Positions 45,466 through 54,862 of a stretch of 64,000 nt of DNA are shown piece after piece. The stretch covers positions 42,343,598 to 42,407,597 of the forward strand of contig CM043962.1 of NCBI GenBank assembly GCA_014529385.2. Reading direction: 5' to 3'. Below the pieces are notes generated by a model that was given only the letters and a program-made list of their open reading frames with translations, was not told where the DNA came from and did no database searches. The translations under genes were made by a program, and so were the position numbers. Source of the DNA: Adiantum capillus-veneris (lineage: Eukaryota > Streptophyta > Polypodiopsida > Polypodiales > Pteridaceae). Each line of letters begins with the position of its first letter. Position 1 is the first letter of the stretch.

Positions 45466-47577
45466 AAAATATTTGAAAGGTGCATATTTTATCGCATCTC
45501 ATTGAACCCTTTCAAATGCCAATTTTGGGTTAAGCATGGAGTCATTCTAGGGCATATAGTGTCCAAGAACGGGATATCCACAAATGAGAGTAAGATTAAA
45601 GCCATTGCCGATTTGCCACCACCTACGAACTATAAAGGAGCTCAAAGATTTATGGGCCATGTTGGTTATTATCGAAGGTTTATTTTAAACTTTGCCGAGA
45701 TAGCGCGTCCATTGTACAAGCTTCTTATCGAGTTTCACTGGATGGAAGAATGTCATCAATCTTATGAGTTATTAAAGAAGGCCCTAACAAGTGCTCCAAT
45801 CCTGCGAACACCTGATTGGAATGTACCTTTTCAAGTGCATATTGATGCATCAAATTTTGCTATTGGGTGTGTTCTAACTCAACCAGGAGAACATAAATTG
45901 GACTACCCTATTAGCTTTGCAAGTCGCCAATTAAATGATGCCGAGATGAACTACACTACTACAGAGCGCGAAGGTCTAGCTATGATTTACGCAGTAAAGA
46001 AATTTCACTATTACCTTCTTGCTACCAAGTTTGTGTTTTATGTTGATCATCAAGCATTGCTATATTTGGTAAACAAGCCGTGTTCCACAGGTCGAATTAC
46101 ACGATGGTTGTTAATTCTTCTTGAGTTTGACTTCACCGTTGTTGTGAGGCTTGGGAGGAAACATGTTATGGCGGATCATTTATCTCGTATCCCTAATGGC
46201 GAAGCTCCTATGGGGGTTGATGATGAATTGCCTGATACTCCTTTGTTCATTGTTGAGACAATGCCTGAATGGAGTGAAAAGATTGTTAACTTCTTAGTTA
46301 ATGGTTTTCCACCCAAAGAACTGCGAAAAGATATAGCTCGAAAATTAATCAAGGAATGCGAACCCTATTGCTTACTGGTTGGAACTCTCTATAAGAGAGG
46401 AAAAGATGATGTTCTTAGACGTTGTGCCCGCGAGGATGAGTATTTATATATTCTACAAGAGGCACACATGGGTGTAGCTCGTGGTCACTTTTCAGGAAAC
46501 TTGACTGTCCGAAAGATCTTACAGTCAGGCTATTGGTGGCCCACTCTGTTTAAGGATGCATCACTTTTTGCAAAGGGATGTGATGAATGCCAACTCTTCA
46601 AGAAGCCACAAAGAAGTGATAGGATGCCTCTACATCCCATCAAGGTAACCCAACCATTTGAAAAGTGGGGCTTAGACTTTGTAGGACCGATTAGTCCGGC
46701 TGCACGTAACACGCAATCACGATATATCATTGTGGCTACCGACTATGTAACCAAATGGGCTGAAGCAAAAGCAACACGGAAGGCGGATGCAAAAACAACA
46801 GCTAAGTTCCTCTTTGAGAACATTATCACACGTTTTGGATGCCCCTTTGAACTTGTGAGTGACAATGGAACTCATTTTATAAATGAAGTAATAAAAGAAC
46901 TCACATCAAACTTCATGATATCACACCACAAGTCTACACCCTATTATCCCCAAGCAAATGGCCAAGCTGAGAGTACCAACAAAACTCTCATCTCCATTTT
47001 GACAAAGACAGTCGAGGCTCATCGCACTGATTGGGACCTAAAGCTTACATCAGCTTTATGGGCTTATCATACTGCGTATAAAGTTGCTATTAATTGCACA
47101 CCGTTTAAGATGGTGTATGGCCAAGAAGCAGTTATGCCATGGGAGTTTGTCATTCCTAGTCTTCGAGTAGCTTCTCAAGAAGGTTGGGATGGTAACCCCT
47201 TAGTGGAGCGATTATATATCCTGGAAAGGCTAGATGAAGAGAGGCAATTAGCTGTGCGAAATGCTCTAGTGGAGAAGGATAGGAGAAATAAGTGGTTTGA
47301 TAGCCATTTAAAGGATAAAGACATCAAGGTTGGTGATAAAGTTCTTATGTACGGGGTACGTAATGAAAAGAAGAAATTGAAATACGTTGGTAAGGGACCA
47401 TATCGAGTGTGTGAAATTACCCCGCAAGGTACCATTCGTGTGGAGACTCTAGATGGAGTTGAAACCATTGGATTCCTTAATGGGAGTAAATTCAAAAGAT
47501 ATAATGATCCTCTAAGCAAGGAAGAGTTGCAAGCCATCCATCAAAAGAAGGCTGCCAAGGAACAAGCAGAGCTTTAA
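45466..47577 (+). CDS. T3 RT C-terminus, RNase H and integrase
   Basis: About 700 open codons continue the RT frame. RT thumb: FKCQFWVKHGVILGHIVS. RNase H (45830-46190): HIDASNFAIGCVL, a Glu in TTTEREGLAM, YVDHQALLYLV and HVMADHLSR. Integrase (46430-47480): HHCC finger (HMGVARGHFSG, CDECQ), core with WGLDFVGPI, SDNGTHF and QANGQAEST supplying D, D and E, and a C-terminal SH3-like part (VGDKVLMYGV, GKGPYRV). No chromodomain. A TAA at 47575-47577 ends the open stretch, but T2 has Lys there, so the frame originally ran into PR2. Confidence 0.92.
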   Translation, partial: KIFERCIFYRISLNPFKCQFWVKHGVILGHIVSKNGISTNESKIKAIADLPPPTNYKGAQRFMGHVGYYRRFILNFAEIARPLYKLLIEFHWMEECHQSYELLKKALTSAPILRTPDWNVPFQVHIDASNFAIGCVLTQPGEHKLDYPISFASRQLNDAEMNYTTTEREGLAMIYAVKKFHYYLLATKFVFYVDHQALLYLVNKPCSTGRITRWLLILLEFDFTVVVRLGRKHVMADHLSRIPNGEAPMGVDDELPDTPLFIVETMPEWSEKIVNFLVNGFPPKELRKDIARKLIKECEPYCLLVGTLYKRGKDDVLRRCAREDEYLYILQEAHMGVARGHFSGNLTVRKILQSGYWWPTLFKDASLFAKGCDECQLFKKPQRSDRMPLHPIKVTQPFEKWGLDFVGPISPAARNTQSRYIIVATDYVTKWAEAKATRKADAKTTAKFLFENIITRFGCPFELVSDNGTHFINEVIKELTSNFMISHHKSTPYYPQANGQAESTNKTLISILTKTVEAHRTDWDLKLTSALWAYHTAYKVAINCTPFKMVYGQEAVMPWEFVIPSLRVASQEGWDGNPLVERLYILERLDEERQLAVRNALVEKDRRNKWFDSHLKDKDIKVGDKVLMYGVRNEKKKLKYVGKGPYRVCEITPQGTIRVETLDGVETIGFLNGSKFKRYNDPLSKEELQAIHQKKAAKEQAEL

Positions 47578-48060
47578 AAAATCCAAGCAAGAGTTGAGGC
47601 TCGAGAACGACAACAACGTCTTAGACGCCAACGAGAGGCTAATCTAGGAATCACGCAAGCATTTTTTGAGGACACAGATGACGACTCATTAGAATCTGAG
47701 CCACCCCTACGATACCCAATTGAGCTAAATAGCCCCTATGGGAAAGTACTATACAATGCCTTATTAGATACGGGAGCTAAACACAATTTGTTATCCTATG
47801 GAGTTTGGTGTCAATTAGGGAAACCGACCCTATCCCCGAGTACGATGCAAGTCAAGGCCATTAGTAAAAAGAAAACTGCTATTCTTGGAGTCCTTTAGAC
47901 CCCTGTTGTCTATGACAATGGAAGCATAGTGCAGAGGTTTCTAGTCATGCCCGCGGGAGCTATGGAAGGCAACGTAAACCTGGGACGCACGTGGATGTTG
48001 GCAACCAAATGCACTATTGATTGGGATACTGGTAGTGTCACGACGCGACCACCGACTCTT
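47578..48060 (+). pseudogene. T3 PR2, second retropepsin-like domain downstream of integrase
   Basis: In frame with integrase after one TAA. A charged helix (QARVEARERQQRLR) and an acidic linker lead to ALLDTGAKHNLLS, with a canonical D-T-G at 47767-47775, then a C-terminal half with NLGRTWMLATKCTIDWD (about 47974-48024). Both halves align with PR1: LD-x-GA with a following W and G, and LGR-x-x-M with K and DW at the same spacing. A TAG at 47896-47898 lies between the halves. It is a duplicated retropepsin fold at an unusual place; whether it is an active protease, a Gag-binding module or a remnant is unknown. Confidence 0.78.
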
Positions 48061-48900
48061 ACCCCTATCATTCAAGCAAAGTCACCTACGTTGCAAACTC
48101 TAGCAAAGTTGAAGGATAGCCAACATTCACAAGCCAAGGTGGTTAACTCGTCTTTGCCGGCTACCCATGAACCTAGCACTTCAACACTTGTAGTTGCAGC
48201 AAGCAGTAATATTGCAAGTACTCAACCTGCACGACCTAAGAGTACATATCAATGGGTCCCCGAGGCCTTACTTCCAACTACCTCAACCCTCCCATCCATT
48301 CCAAGAAAAAATTTCCCGGGAAAACCAAGAGCGCGCCCTAGGAGAGTCAAGACCAAATCACGATGGATTCCAAAACAACTATTAGAAGCCCAAGGCTACT
48401 ATGATGGAAATGAGCAAATTTGGGTACCTAAACGTAAAATGTGTCCTTCCCTATCGACAACAAACCCATATGAGTCAAACAGTGTAACGCTAAAGCCAAT
48501 GGCAGACCGTGGGAAGGGAAAGATCACAAAATGCTACACACCTAGTCCAGAGCTAGTTTGGGCTCCAAGGCAAAACCAATTTATTCCACCTAGCTCAGGA
48601 AGGGGGGAGTTCCATGAAGCTTCTAGCTCCTCATGTAATACATCCATAGAGGTAAAAGCTTCTACACAGCCTCCATCTATAGTAGTGGACCTCCATGAAG
48701 CTACAAAAGAATCCACACCTCCCAGTGTTCAAGAATCACCTGATGAACCACTTCAAGTTCGATCTTGGGAGAGTACCTTACCACCCTTGCAACTTGACGA
48801 GGCACCTAGGGTAATAGAAAACTACTGGCAAAAATCCTCACCTATTACCAACTGGAAAAATTGGTTTCAAAGGGTGACGACATCATTTCAAGCGGTATGA
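48061..48900 (+). CDS. T3 polyprotein C-terminal tail with W-x-P motifs
   Basis: Continues the PR2 frame to TGA 48898-48900 (open from 47929). It is proline-, serine- and lysine-rich and probably disordered. W-[VIA]-P recurs in YQWVPEAL, SRWIPKQL, QIWVPKRK and LVWAPRQ; basic patches include RARPRRVKTKSR. No known domain. T1 and T2 keep parts of it. A role in binding nucleic acid or a partner protein is only a guess. Confidence 0.7.
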   Translation, partial: TPIIQAKSPTLQTLAKLKDSQHSQAKVVNSSLPATHEPSTSTLVVAASSNIASTQPARPKSTYQWVPEALLPTTSTLPSIPRKNFPGKPRARPRRVKTKSRWIPKQLLEAQGYYDGNEQIWVPKRKMCPSLSTTNPYESNSVTLKPMADRGKGKITKCYTPSPELVWAPRQNQFIPPSSGRGEFHEASSSSCNTSIEVKASTQPPSIVVDLHEATKESTPPSVQESPDEPLQVRSWESTLPPLQLDEAPRVIENYWQKSSPITNWKNWFQRVTTSFQAV

Positions 48901-48907
48901 TCTACCC

Positions 48908-49144
48908 AAGGAAGGGGGGAGTGTTTGTGGACATCCATCATTCACTTGCTTCCCTCTCAACCTTTCTCCCTGACCTCTTAATCTCCAATCTTAGGGAATG
49001 TATATATAAAGCCTTATACTCACAAAAACAAGATAAAAAAAGTAAAAGAGCAAGAGCCATAACACAAATCATAAAAACAAATTATGCACAAGAACACGAC
49101 CCTTGTAATATTTGCACTCTAACCATCATCTATTTGCGTGTACA
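48908..49144 (+). other. Second polypurine-like tract followed by an LTR-like segment
   Basis: AAGGAAGGGGGGAG (48908-48921) starts 7 bp after the polyprotein stop and resembles the true tract at 50930-50942. It is followed at once by TGTTTGTGG, and a TGT...ACA segment of 223 bp (48922-49144) with a TATA-like box at 49001-49010. No target duplication (GGGAG left, GATAT right). It may be a relict LTR or an internal promoter region. Confidence 0.5.
49001..49010 (+). promoter_or_regulatory. TATA-like box upstream of the accessory ORF
   Basis: TATATATAAA, 138 bp before the ATG at 49148, in otherwise mixed sequence. A transcript starting about 30 bp downstream would carry the accessory ORF as its first ORF. 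Confidence 0.45.
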
Positions 49145-49147
49145 GAT

Positions 49148-49570
49148 ATGGCTAGTACGCTAGAGTCATCCACTCCTGCCTTGGGTGAGAGGTACCCTCG
49201 TTACTTTTCACAAATATTTCACATGGTCTTTCCAGTGCTTGCATGTGAATGGGATTTGATAGGTACGCTAGCATGTGAGAGGAATTTTGCGGAGTTAGAA
49301 TGGCTGATACGTCTCTTGACCACGTCTGATCCATACTTAGTAGAGAGCGTTTCTCCCATTGCACAAGCCTACCCTTTTGACCAAGATGACTATAGGCGTC
49401 CAGTGACCTTCTTAGTAAACATGGGCACCTATGATGAAGAAGAAAATTTACACGACTACACGGATGGCACATATGGTCTCATGGATGATGACTTTGTTTA
49501 TCTCGACGACGAGGATAGGGGTTTAGCCTTAGGGTTTCCCCCCAACCTCTACAATATCCTATTCCCTTGA
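49148..49570 (+). CDS. T3 accessory ORF, 140-residue acidic protein
   Basis: ATG 49148 (context GATATGGC) to TGA 49568-49570, intact although the polyprotein has six lesions. The product starts MASTLESSTPALGERYPRYF; its first half is mixed hydrophobic (MVFPVLACEWDLIGTLACERNF), the second half is very acidic (TYDEEENLHDYTDG, MDDDFVYLDDEDRG) and ends NLYNILFP. I recognise no domain. It lies between the polyprotein and the 3' LTR, where some plant Ty3 elements carry extra ORFs. T1 lost the region; T2 ends before it. It could also be a chance frame, but its length and position argue for a gene. Confidence 0.6.
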   Translation: MASTLESSTPALGERYPRYFSQIFHMVFPVLACEWDLIGTLACERNFAELEWLIRLLTTSDPYLVESVSPIAQAYPFDQDDYRRPVTFLVNMGTYDEEENLHDYTDGTYGLMDDDFVYLDDEDRGLALGFPPNLYNILFP

Positions 49571-50929
49571 CTCTCTAGGGGGAGTGCAAATAATTAGGTT
49601 AGGGTTCCTTATGTTTTTTGTTGTGTTCAATAAGTGTTGGTACCTTTTTCCACTAATGTGCCTCCTGGAGGTATTCCTTTTGTTTCCTAGTGTGTACAGG
49701 AGCGTGTTGCTATTGGTAGGATTTGGACCTTCATGGAATCTTTATCTCGACACTGTCTTCAAATCAAGCGCGACCATCGACACAAACAGGTGTTTCTTGT
49801 CCATTAGCATTGCCCCTTATCTTTTTTGCATCTATGATTGTCTGCTTTAATTGTGATTGGTAGCCTAATATTCACCGCATTTGCTTAATATCAAACATTT
49901 AATTCAATGTAATTTTTTGTCATAATCACTTGTCTAGGTTTAAAAATCAAGCAGTCCGACTAAGCTAGTTTGACCAAGTTAGGTGTTAGAAATCTTCTCT
50001 TAATACCATGGGGAATGCCTTCCTAATAATCAATGGTTACTTAGGTTCTTAATCCGATTTAGGCAGCATTGTGTGAAATGTACTAGGGCTTTCTAGTGGG
50101 CTTGACCCTATTGACCTTTAGCTTAAGTATTATAAAGGGAGTTAACTAGTGTGATGAGCCTGGGGAGGTGTATCAGTGTTATATGACCCCCCAAAGTTAC
50201 AAAATTAAAATGCTAAAATGAACAAACAAAAAATCAAAGTGCCACACTGTAAAATCTTAAGCTGGAAGAGAAATCTCAGCTTGATTTGGTACTTCACTCA
50301 CATGTATTGCCTATGGTACTAGAGCCCTAGAGGTTCCCAGTGTGGGCGCTTTTCCTTGAAAAGCAAAAAACCCAAGGCATACAAAATAAGCACACACATC
50401 AAATTGAATCAATGTGAAAAGACTTTGGGGGGTCAAAGAAAAAGTAATCAGTCAGGCGATGATTTCATGAGAAATTCCTTTTATGATAGATTAACTACAA
50501 GGTCTTCTAGATATAGCCTCTAGTCAGCCCTCGAACATGAATACTTGGCTCTCGTGATTAAACAACTTAATTGACCACAGAAAATTAAGAAGCTTACCCA
50601 TGGTATTAATATTCGATCTCTAGTGCCTTTCGACCGTCAAATTAGCGACCCCAGACTTGTTTAATTTTTTACCTTTACATGTGTTTATGCATTTGATTAC
50701 ATTGCAATTTAATGTTCATTGCTGACAAATTGTTTGAAATTCTTTTACCAAGCAATTTGTCTACCTAAAACTGCATATGATTTTTACTCACTTATGAGAA
50801 TGCAATTACTGTGCCAATGTTGTTTGATTTTGCAGTGACTGAAGAAGGCTAAGGACATTCATCTCAAATGCTCTTCCACCTCGACGAACGATCTTCAACT
50901 CAATAGCTTCCGAGGACAGAATCTACATC
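49571..50929 (+). other. T3 3' untranslated region
   Basis: No gene. From 50008 on it matches 11059-12000 of T1 closely, including the hairpin CTTTTCCTTGAAAAG (about 50349). Confidence 0.8.
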
Positions 50930-50942
50930 AGGAAGGGGGGCA
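50930..50942 (+). other. Polypurine tract of T3
   Basis: AGGAAGGGGGGCA directly before the 3' LTR; identical to T1 11988-12000. Confidence 0.88.
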
Positions 50943-51231
50943 TGTTAACCATCACGGCTCATGGACACCCCATCACCTACGACAAACGTGTATTATGTAT
51001 TTGGTAGAGTCAGGTACCGGGCTTGTCGGACCAATAGGAAAAGGGTAAGAGTGATCGCCGATGAGAGGCGCACTCTAACCGGGACATTCAAGGGATTAGT
51101 TGGCTAAGCATGGGCGCCCAAGTGTGAATGGGGTGAGCTCATATAAAAGCCAACTAAACATAAAATTCACTCATTCTCTCATTTGTGCAATAGAAGAGTG
51201 CTCTTGCTCCATCTTCTTCTTCTTCACCTCC

Positions 51232-51328
<97 letters not shown>

Positions 51329-51563
51329 CGATCGAGCATTGCGGCGGCACGACGGCGGTGAAGTGGTTGAGCGCGACATAGTGACATCTCCTTCTTCTTC
51401 GCGGCGAGGAATCCTCCACGACAGGAGCATAGAGCGGTGAGTGACACACCATTGCCCTCTTTTGAGCTTACTAGTTAAGCTAGTTGTGTGCTTGGAGCCG
51501 TCTATGGCTCGCACACAGTGTTAGGCAAGGCCCTTGCTTCGACAGTGCGGCAAGGAGCGCACA
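50943..51563 (+). repeat. 3' LTR of T3, complete
   Basis: 621 bp, TGTTAACC to GCGCACA. TATA box at 51142-51148; (GT)n(GA)n at 51233-51326. Confidence 0.92.
51233..51326 (+). repeat. (GT)n(GA)n microsatellite in the T3 3' LTR
   Basis: About 24 GT and 23 GA units. Confidence 0.95.
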
Positions 51564-51989
51564 ATTTGTAGTCTTAATTGGTAGATTCTTGACTTAGTAA
51601 TTTTTTTATTTACCTATATAGGCATGATAGCTTTTTCCATAGCTTTCTTAAGGGTTTTCTAAGCTATCCTAATTTTCTTATAATTTTGTATATTTTTTCC
51701 TAATTTTTCCATTGAATTTTAAGCTTGAAATCTGCTTATTTTGAGCCTTATATTTATTCTATTTATTTTCTCTCAAACATTTCATTTCTTCAACTTTATA
51801 TCATAGGTTTACACTTACTTTTCTTAAAAACTTTTGATCGCAAAGTCTATTTATTTTAATTAATCCTTTGCTAAAAATAGGACTTTTGATCAATTATAAT
51901 TTTCTAAACTCACTAATTAACTATAGTATAATTACCACAAGTGAATAAGGGTACTTTTGACCTTTGGTAATTATATTTTAGTTTTCTAA
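51564..51989. other. AT-rich flank of T3, no gene
   Basis: Roughly 70% A+T with no open frame or repeat that I can support. Confidence 0.6.
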
Positions 51990-53480
51990 CTTAATTATCT
52001 AATCTCCATCTTTAATTTTCAGCTAAAATTAGTATAATTTGACTTAGATAAATATCTATACTACTTTTCTAACCTTGACATAATTATCACAGCCTCTTTA
52101 CCATGTAATTTAACTTTGATAAATAGCATGTAGTCATATAACATAATTTATTAATTTCCCCCTTTAGTTTTCAGCTAGAATTAGTATAATTTGACTTGGA
52201 TAAATATTTATACTACTTTTCTAACCTTGACATAATTATCGCCACCTTATTATTATGTAATATAGCTATGATAAATAGCATGTAATCATATCACATGATT
52301 TACTAATTTCCCCCTTTAGTTCTCAGCTAGAATTATAATAATTTGACTTGAATAAATATCTATACTACTTTTCTAACCTTGACATAATTTCACGGCCTCT
52401 TTATCCTATAGTCTAACTTTAATAAATAGCATGTAATCATAGCACATGATTTAATAATTTCCCCCTTTAATTTATCCTCAATAATAGTGCTTTTCTACTA
52501 CGATAATTAGCTAAACTAATTATCTATGGTTAAGGTAATTATTAAAAGTTTATTAAGATGTTATTTACCTCTGATAATTATCTCAAAACTTTTTGGATTA
52601 ATTTGCTATTTTCCCTGTTTTATGTTTCCCTAAAAACAATGAAATTCTACTGAGATAATTAGTTAAAATAATTATCTAAGGATAAAAGAATTATCATGGT
52701 TTTCATAAGATGTGATTTACTTTTGATAATTATCTCAAAGCATTTTGGATTAGTTTGCTATTTTCTCCCTTGTATTTTCTCCTAAAAATAGTGTAATTCT
52801 ATCGAGATAATTAGTTAGACTAATTATCTAAGGTTAAGATAATTAGTGTGGGTTTTAAAAGATGCATTTTTACTCTAATAATTACCTCAAAGATTTTTAG
52901 ATTAGTTTGCTATTTCCCCCCTTGTATTTTCCTTTAAAAACAACGTTTCTCTGATGATATAATTAGTTAAACTAATTATTTGAGGTTAAGATAATTATCA
53001 CGAGTTCCATAAGATATTTTTTGTTTTTGATAATTATCTCAAAGCATTTTGGATTAGTTTACTATTTTTCCCCTTTTGTTATCCCCTAAAAATAGTGTAA
53101 TTCTACTGAGATAATTAGTTAAACTAATTATCTGAGGTTAAGATAAATATCATGAGTTTCATAAAATATGATTTACCTATGATAATTATCTCAAAGCATT
53201 TGGGATTAGTTTACTATTTTCCCCTAAAAACAGTGTAATTGTACTGAGATAAGGTAAACTAATTATCTGAGGTTAAGATAATTATGACGAGTTTTAAAAG
53301 ATGTGATTTACCTTTGATAATTATCTCAAACTATTTTGGATTAATTTGATCATTTTCCCCTTTACTTTTCTCGTAAAAACAATGTAATTTTGCTTAAATA
53401 ATTATAAAAATTACTCAAAAAATTACAAGATAATTTTTCTAGCATAATGATAGTTTAACACAGCTCTGATAATTATCTCA
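51990..53480. repeat. AT-rich tandem array, ~150-bp units
   Basis: About nine or ten diverged units, each with a CCCCTTT-like block (near 52150, 52305, 52458, 52610, 52765, 52912, 53065, 53218, 53350), a GATAATTATCTCAAA block and AAACTAATTATCTGAGG-like sequence. The left units (TTTGACTTGGATAAATAT type) and right units (TAATTAGTTAAACTAATTA type) form two subfamilies. No coding potential. Confidence 0.8.
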
Positions 53481-54319
53481 TTTTTATTTAAATTTAATTA
53501 GTATAATCACCATTAATTTATGGTTAAAATGAGTAATATCAGTCCTAATATGATATAATAATTAATTAGCTTAGTATCTCTAAGTGTAATCACAATAATC
53601 AACAGAGAATTTTGAATTAGGAGAGGATTTTTGAGTATACATAGGTTTAATCTTCAATTAATTAAGAAATTTATAAATAGATTAACTTAGTTTTACTAAT
53701 TAAAAAAGGTTAGTGCTAATTACCCTTGATTAACCAACTAGAGCTTTTCTCTCTAGTGATTTCTGCGTAGAGGTCTCTCTAGATGAGAGAGAATGTACCA
53801 AGGCTCCGAGTCTGTCTGAAATTGTGAAGTAAGGGTCATATTTATAGGTTTTTAGGCACTCACAGGCTGGAAAATGGCAGTAACTTGCATCCCAAGCAGC
53901 CCTACAGCTCCAAAAATGCCCCCTTCTGCTAAACATAGTATGGGAAAGCTCATCATTACCCCACATAGCCCCCCAGATACACAGAATCAATTTTCTGCTA
54001 GTTTGTTGACTTTTAATAATTAATTTTGGAAATATCTGCAGTTTCTAGAACCTTAGGATAAAGAGTCTTTAGCAGTAATAATTACTGAAACCATTCAATT
54101 TTACTTAACTAATTAAATTCATACTGTAACTTTTCAGAGCCCGTAACTTTTCCAGATTTTATCGAAATTCGGTTCTGAAAAATTCTGACCCTAGTAAAGC
54201 TCTGGTACGGTTCCAAAAATACCAATTTTACCGTAGTTGGATCATTCTACAGTGTTTTCTTAACAACCAAGTTAATTTGATTAGGATTTGTACAATTTCT
54301 AAGGTTTCAGAAACTGGAA
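53481..54319. other. Unresolved DNA with a minus-strand TATA-like box
   Basis: No gene. The minus strand has TATAAATA (53839-53846) followed by C/T-rich sequence with TCTCTCATCTAGAGAGA, which looks like an LTR or other core promoter, but no LTR boundary was found. Confidence 0.35.
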
Positions 54320-54480
54320 ACCTTACAACTATAGTATTGTTATACCTGTAAAAAAGAAACATTGGGAAGGGCTCTTTGCAACGTTGATTGGGGACAACGT
54401 CAATTGGATACACCTAGCAACAACCATAGACACTTGGGTAAGTATAGGAACAACTTGGGTAACACCTTAGGATAGATTTC
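54320..54480 (+). pseudogene. Small T-family fragment (PR1 linker)
   Basis: It matches T3 43830-43990 at nucleotide level: ATTGTTATACCTGTAAA, then TCAATTGGATACACCTAGC and AACAACTTGGGTAACACC. Short and diverged, with no other T sequence beside it. Confidence 0.75.
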
Positions 54481-54862
54481 CAAATCTATATGTGCTTCTT
54501 ATGAGTTTTAGTGATTGTGGGGTTGATATTATTTATAAAAACATGAAAGGTTTGGTCATTTACCCTATTACATGTCTTATATAGCATAGCACATAGGGTT
54601 TGATGAGATTTGGTGGTCAAGTTATAGCATGATCTATATACATCTAGCCAATATTATGTGCATTTTTTTTGTCTTTGTAATGTATCCACCGAGGTTTCTA
54701 TGGTATTCCAATATATGTTTATACATTTGGTCAAATCTTGGTGCATGTGGCATATTGCATGCATCGTTTGCATTACATGAATATATCTTCTCATGGAATG
54801 TGTGGACCATACAATGTTTCTATTTCTTCATTGTCAATGGATATAATGCATATATTAATGTA
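54481..54862. other. Unresolved DNA, no gene seen
   Basis: AT-rich. An 81-codon plus-strand frame (54629-54874) is Phe/Tyr/Ile-rich and runs into the LTR of E; I take it as chance. Confidence 0.5.

Larger units (their letters stand above)
37865..51563 (+). mobile_element. T-family Ty3/gypsy element T3, full coding region
   Basis: A truncated 5' LTR (37865-38254), an intact Asp-tRNA primer site, leader, a long polyprotein frame (39302-48900), an accessory ORF, 3' untranslated region, polypurine tract and a complete 3' LTR (50943-51563). It is the only T copy here with RT, RNase H and integrase. The first ~234 bp of the 5' LTR, including its TATA box, are missing where it meets the LINE. In the shared ~240 bp after the microsatellite I count about nine differences between LTRs, nearly all transitions. 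It lacks the second (archaeal-type) RNase H of Tat elements and is not a chromovirus. Confidence 0.9.

Noticed and set aside
47890-47900. Possible conserved stop codon inside PR2, since both T2 and T3 have a stop near the same place
   Set aside because: Counting codons to the shared YDNG shows the stops are one codon apart (TAG in T3, TGA in T2), so they are independent lesions, not a readthrough signal.
53730-53990. 86-codon minus-strand frame with many Cys and Trp
   Set aside because: It overlaps a likely LTR-type promoter and transcribed leader; no domain.
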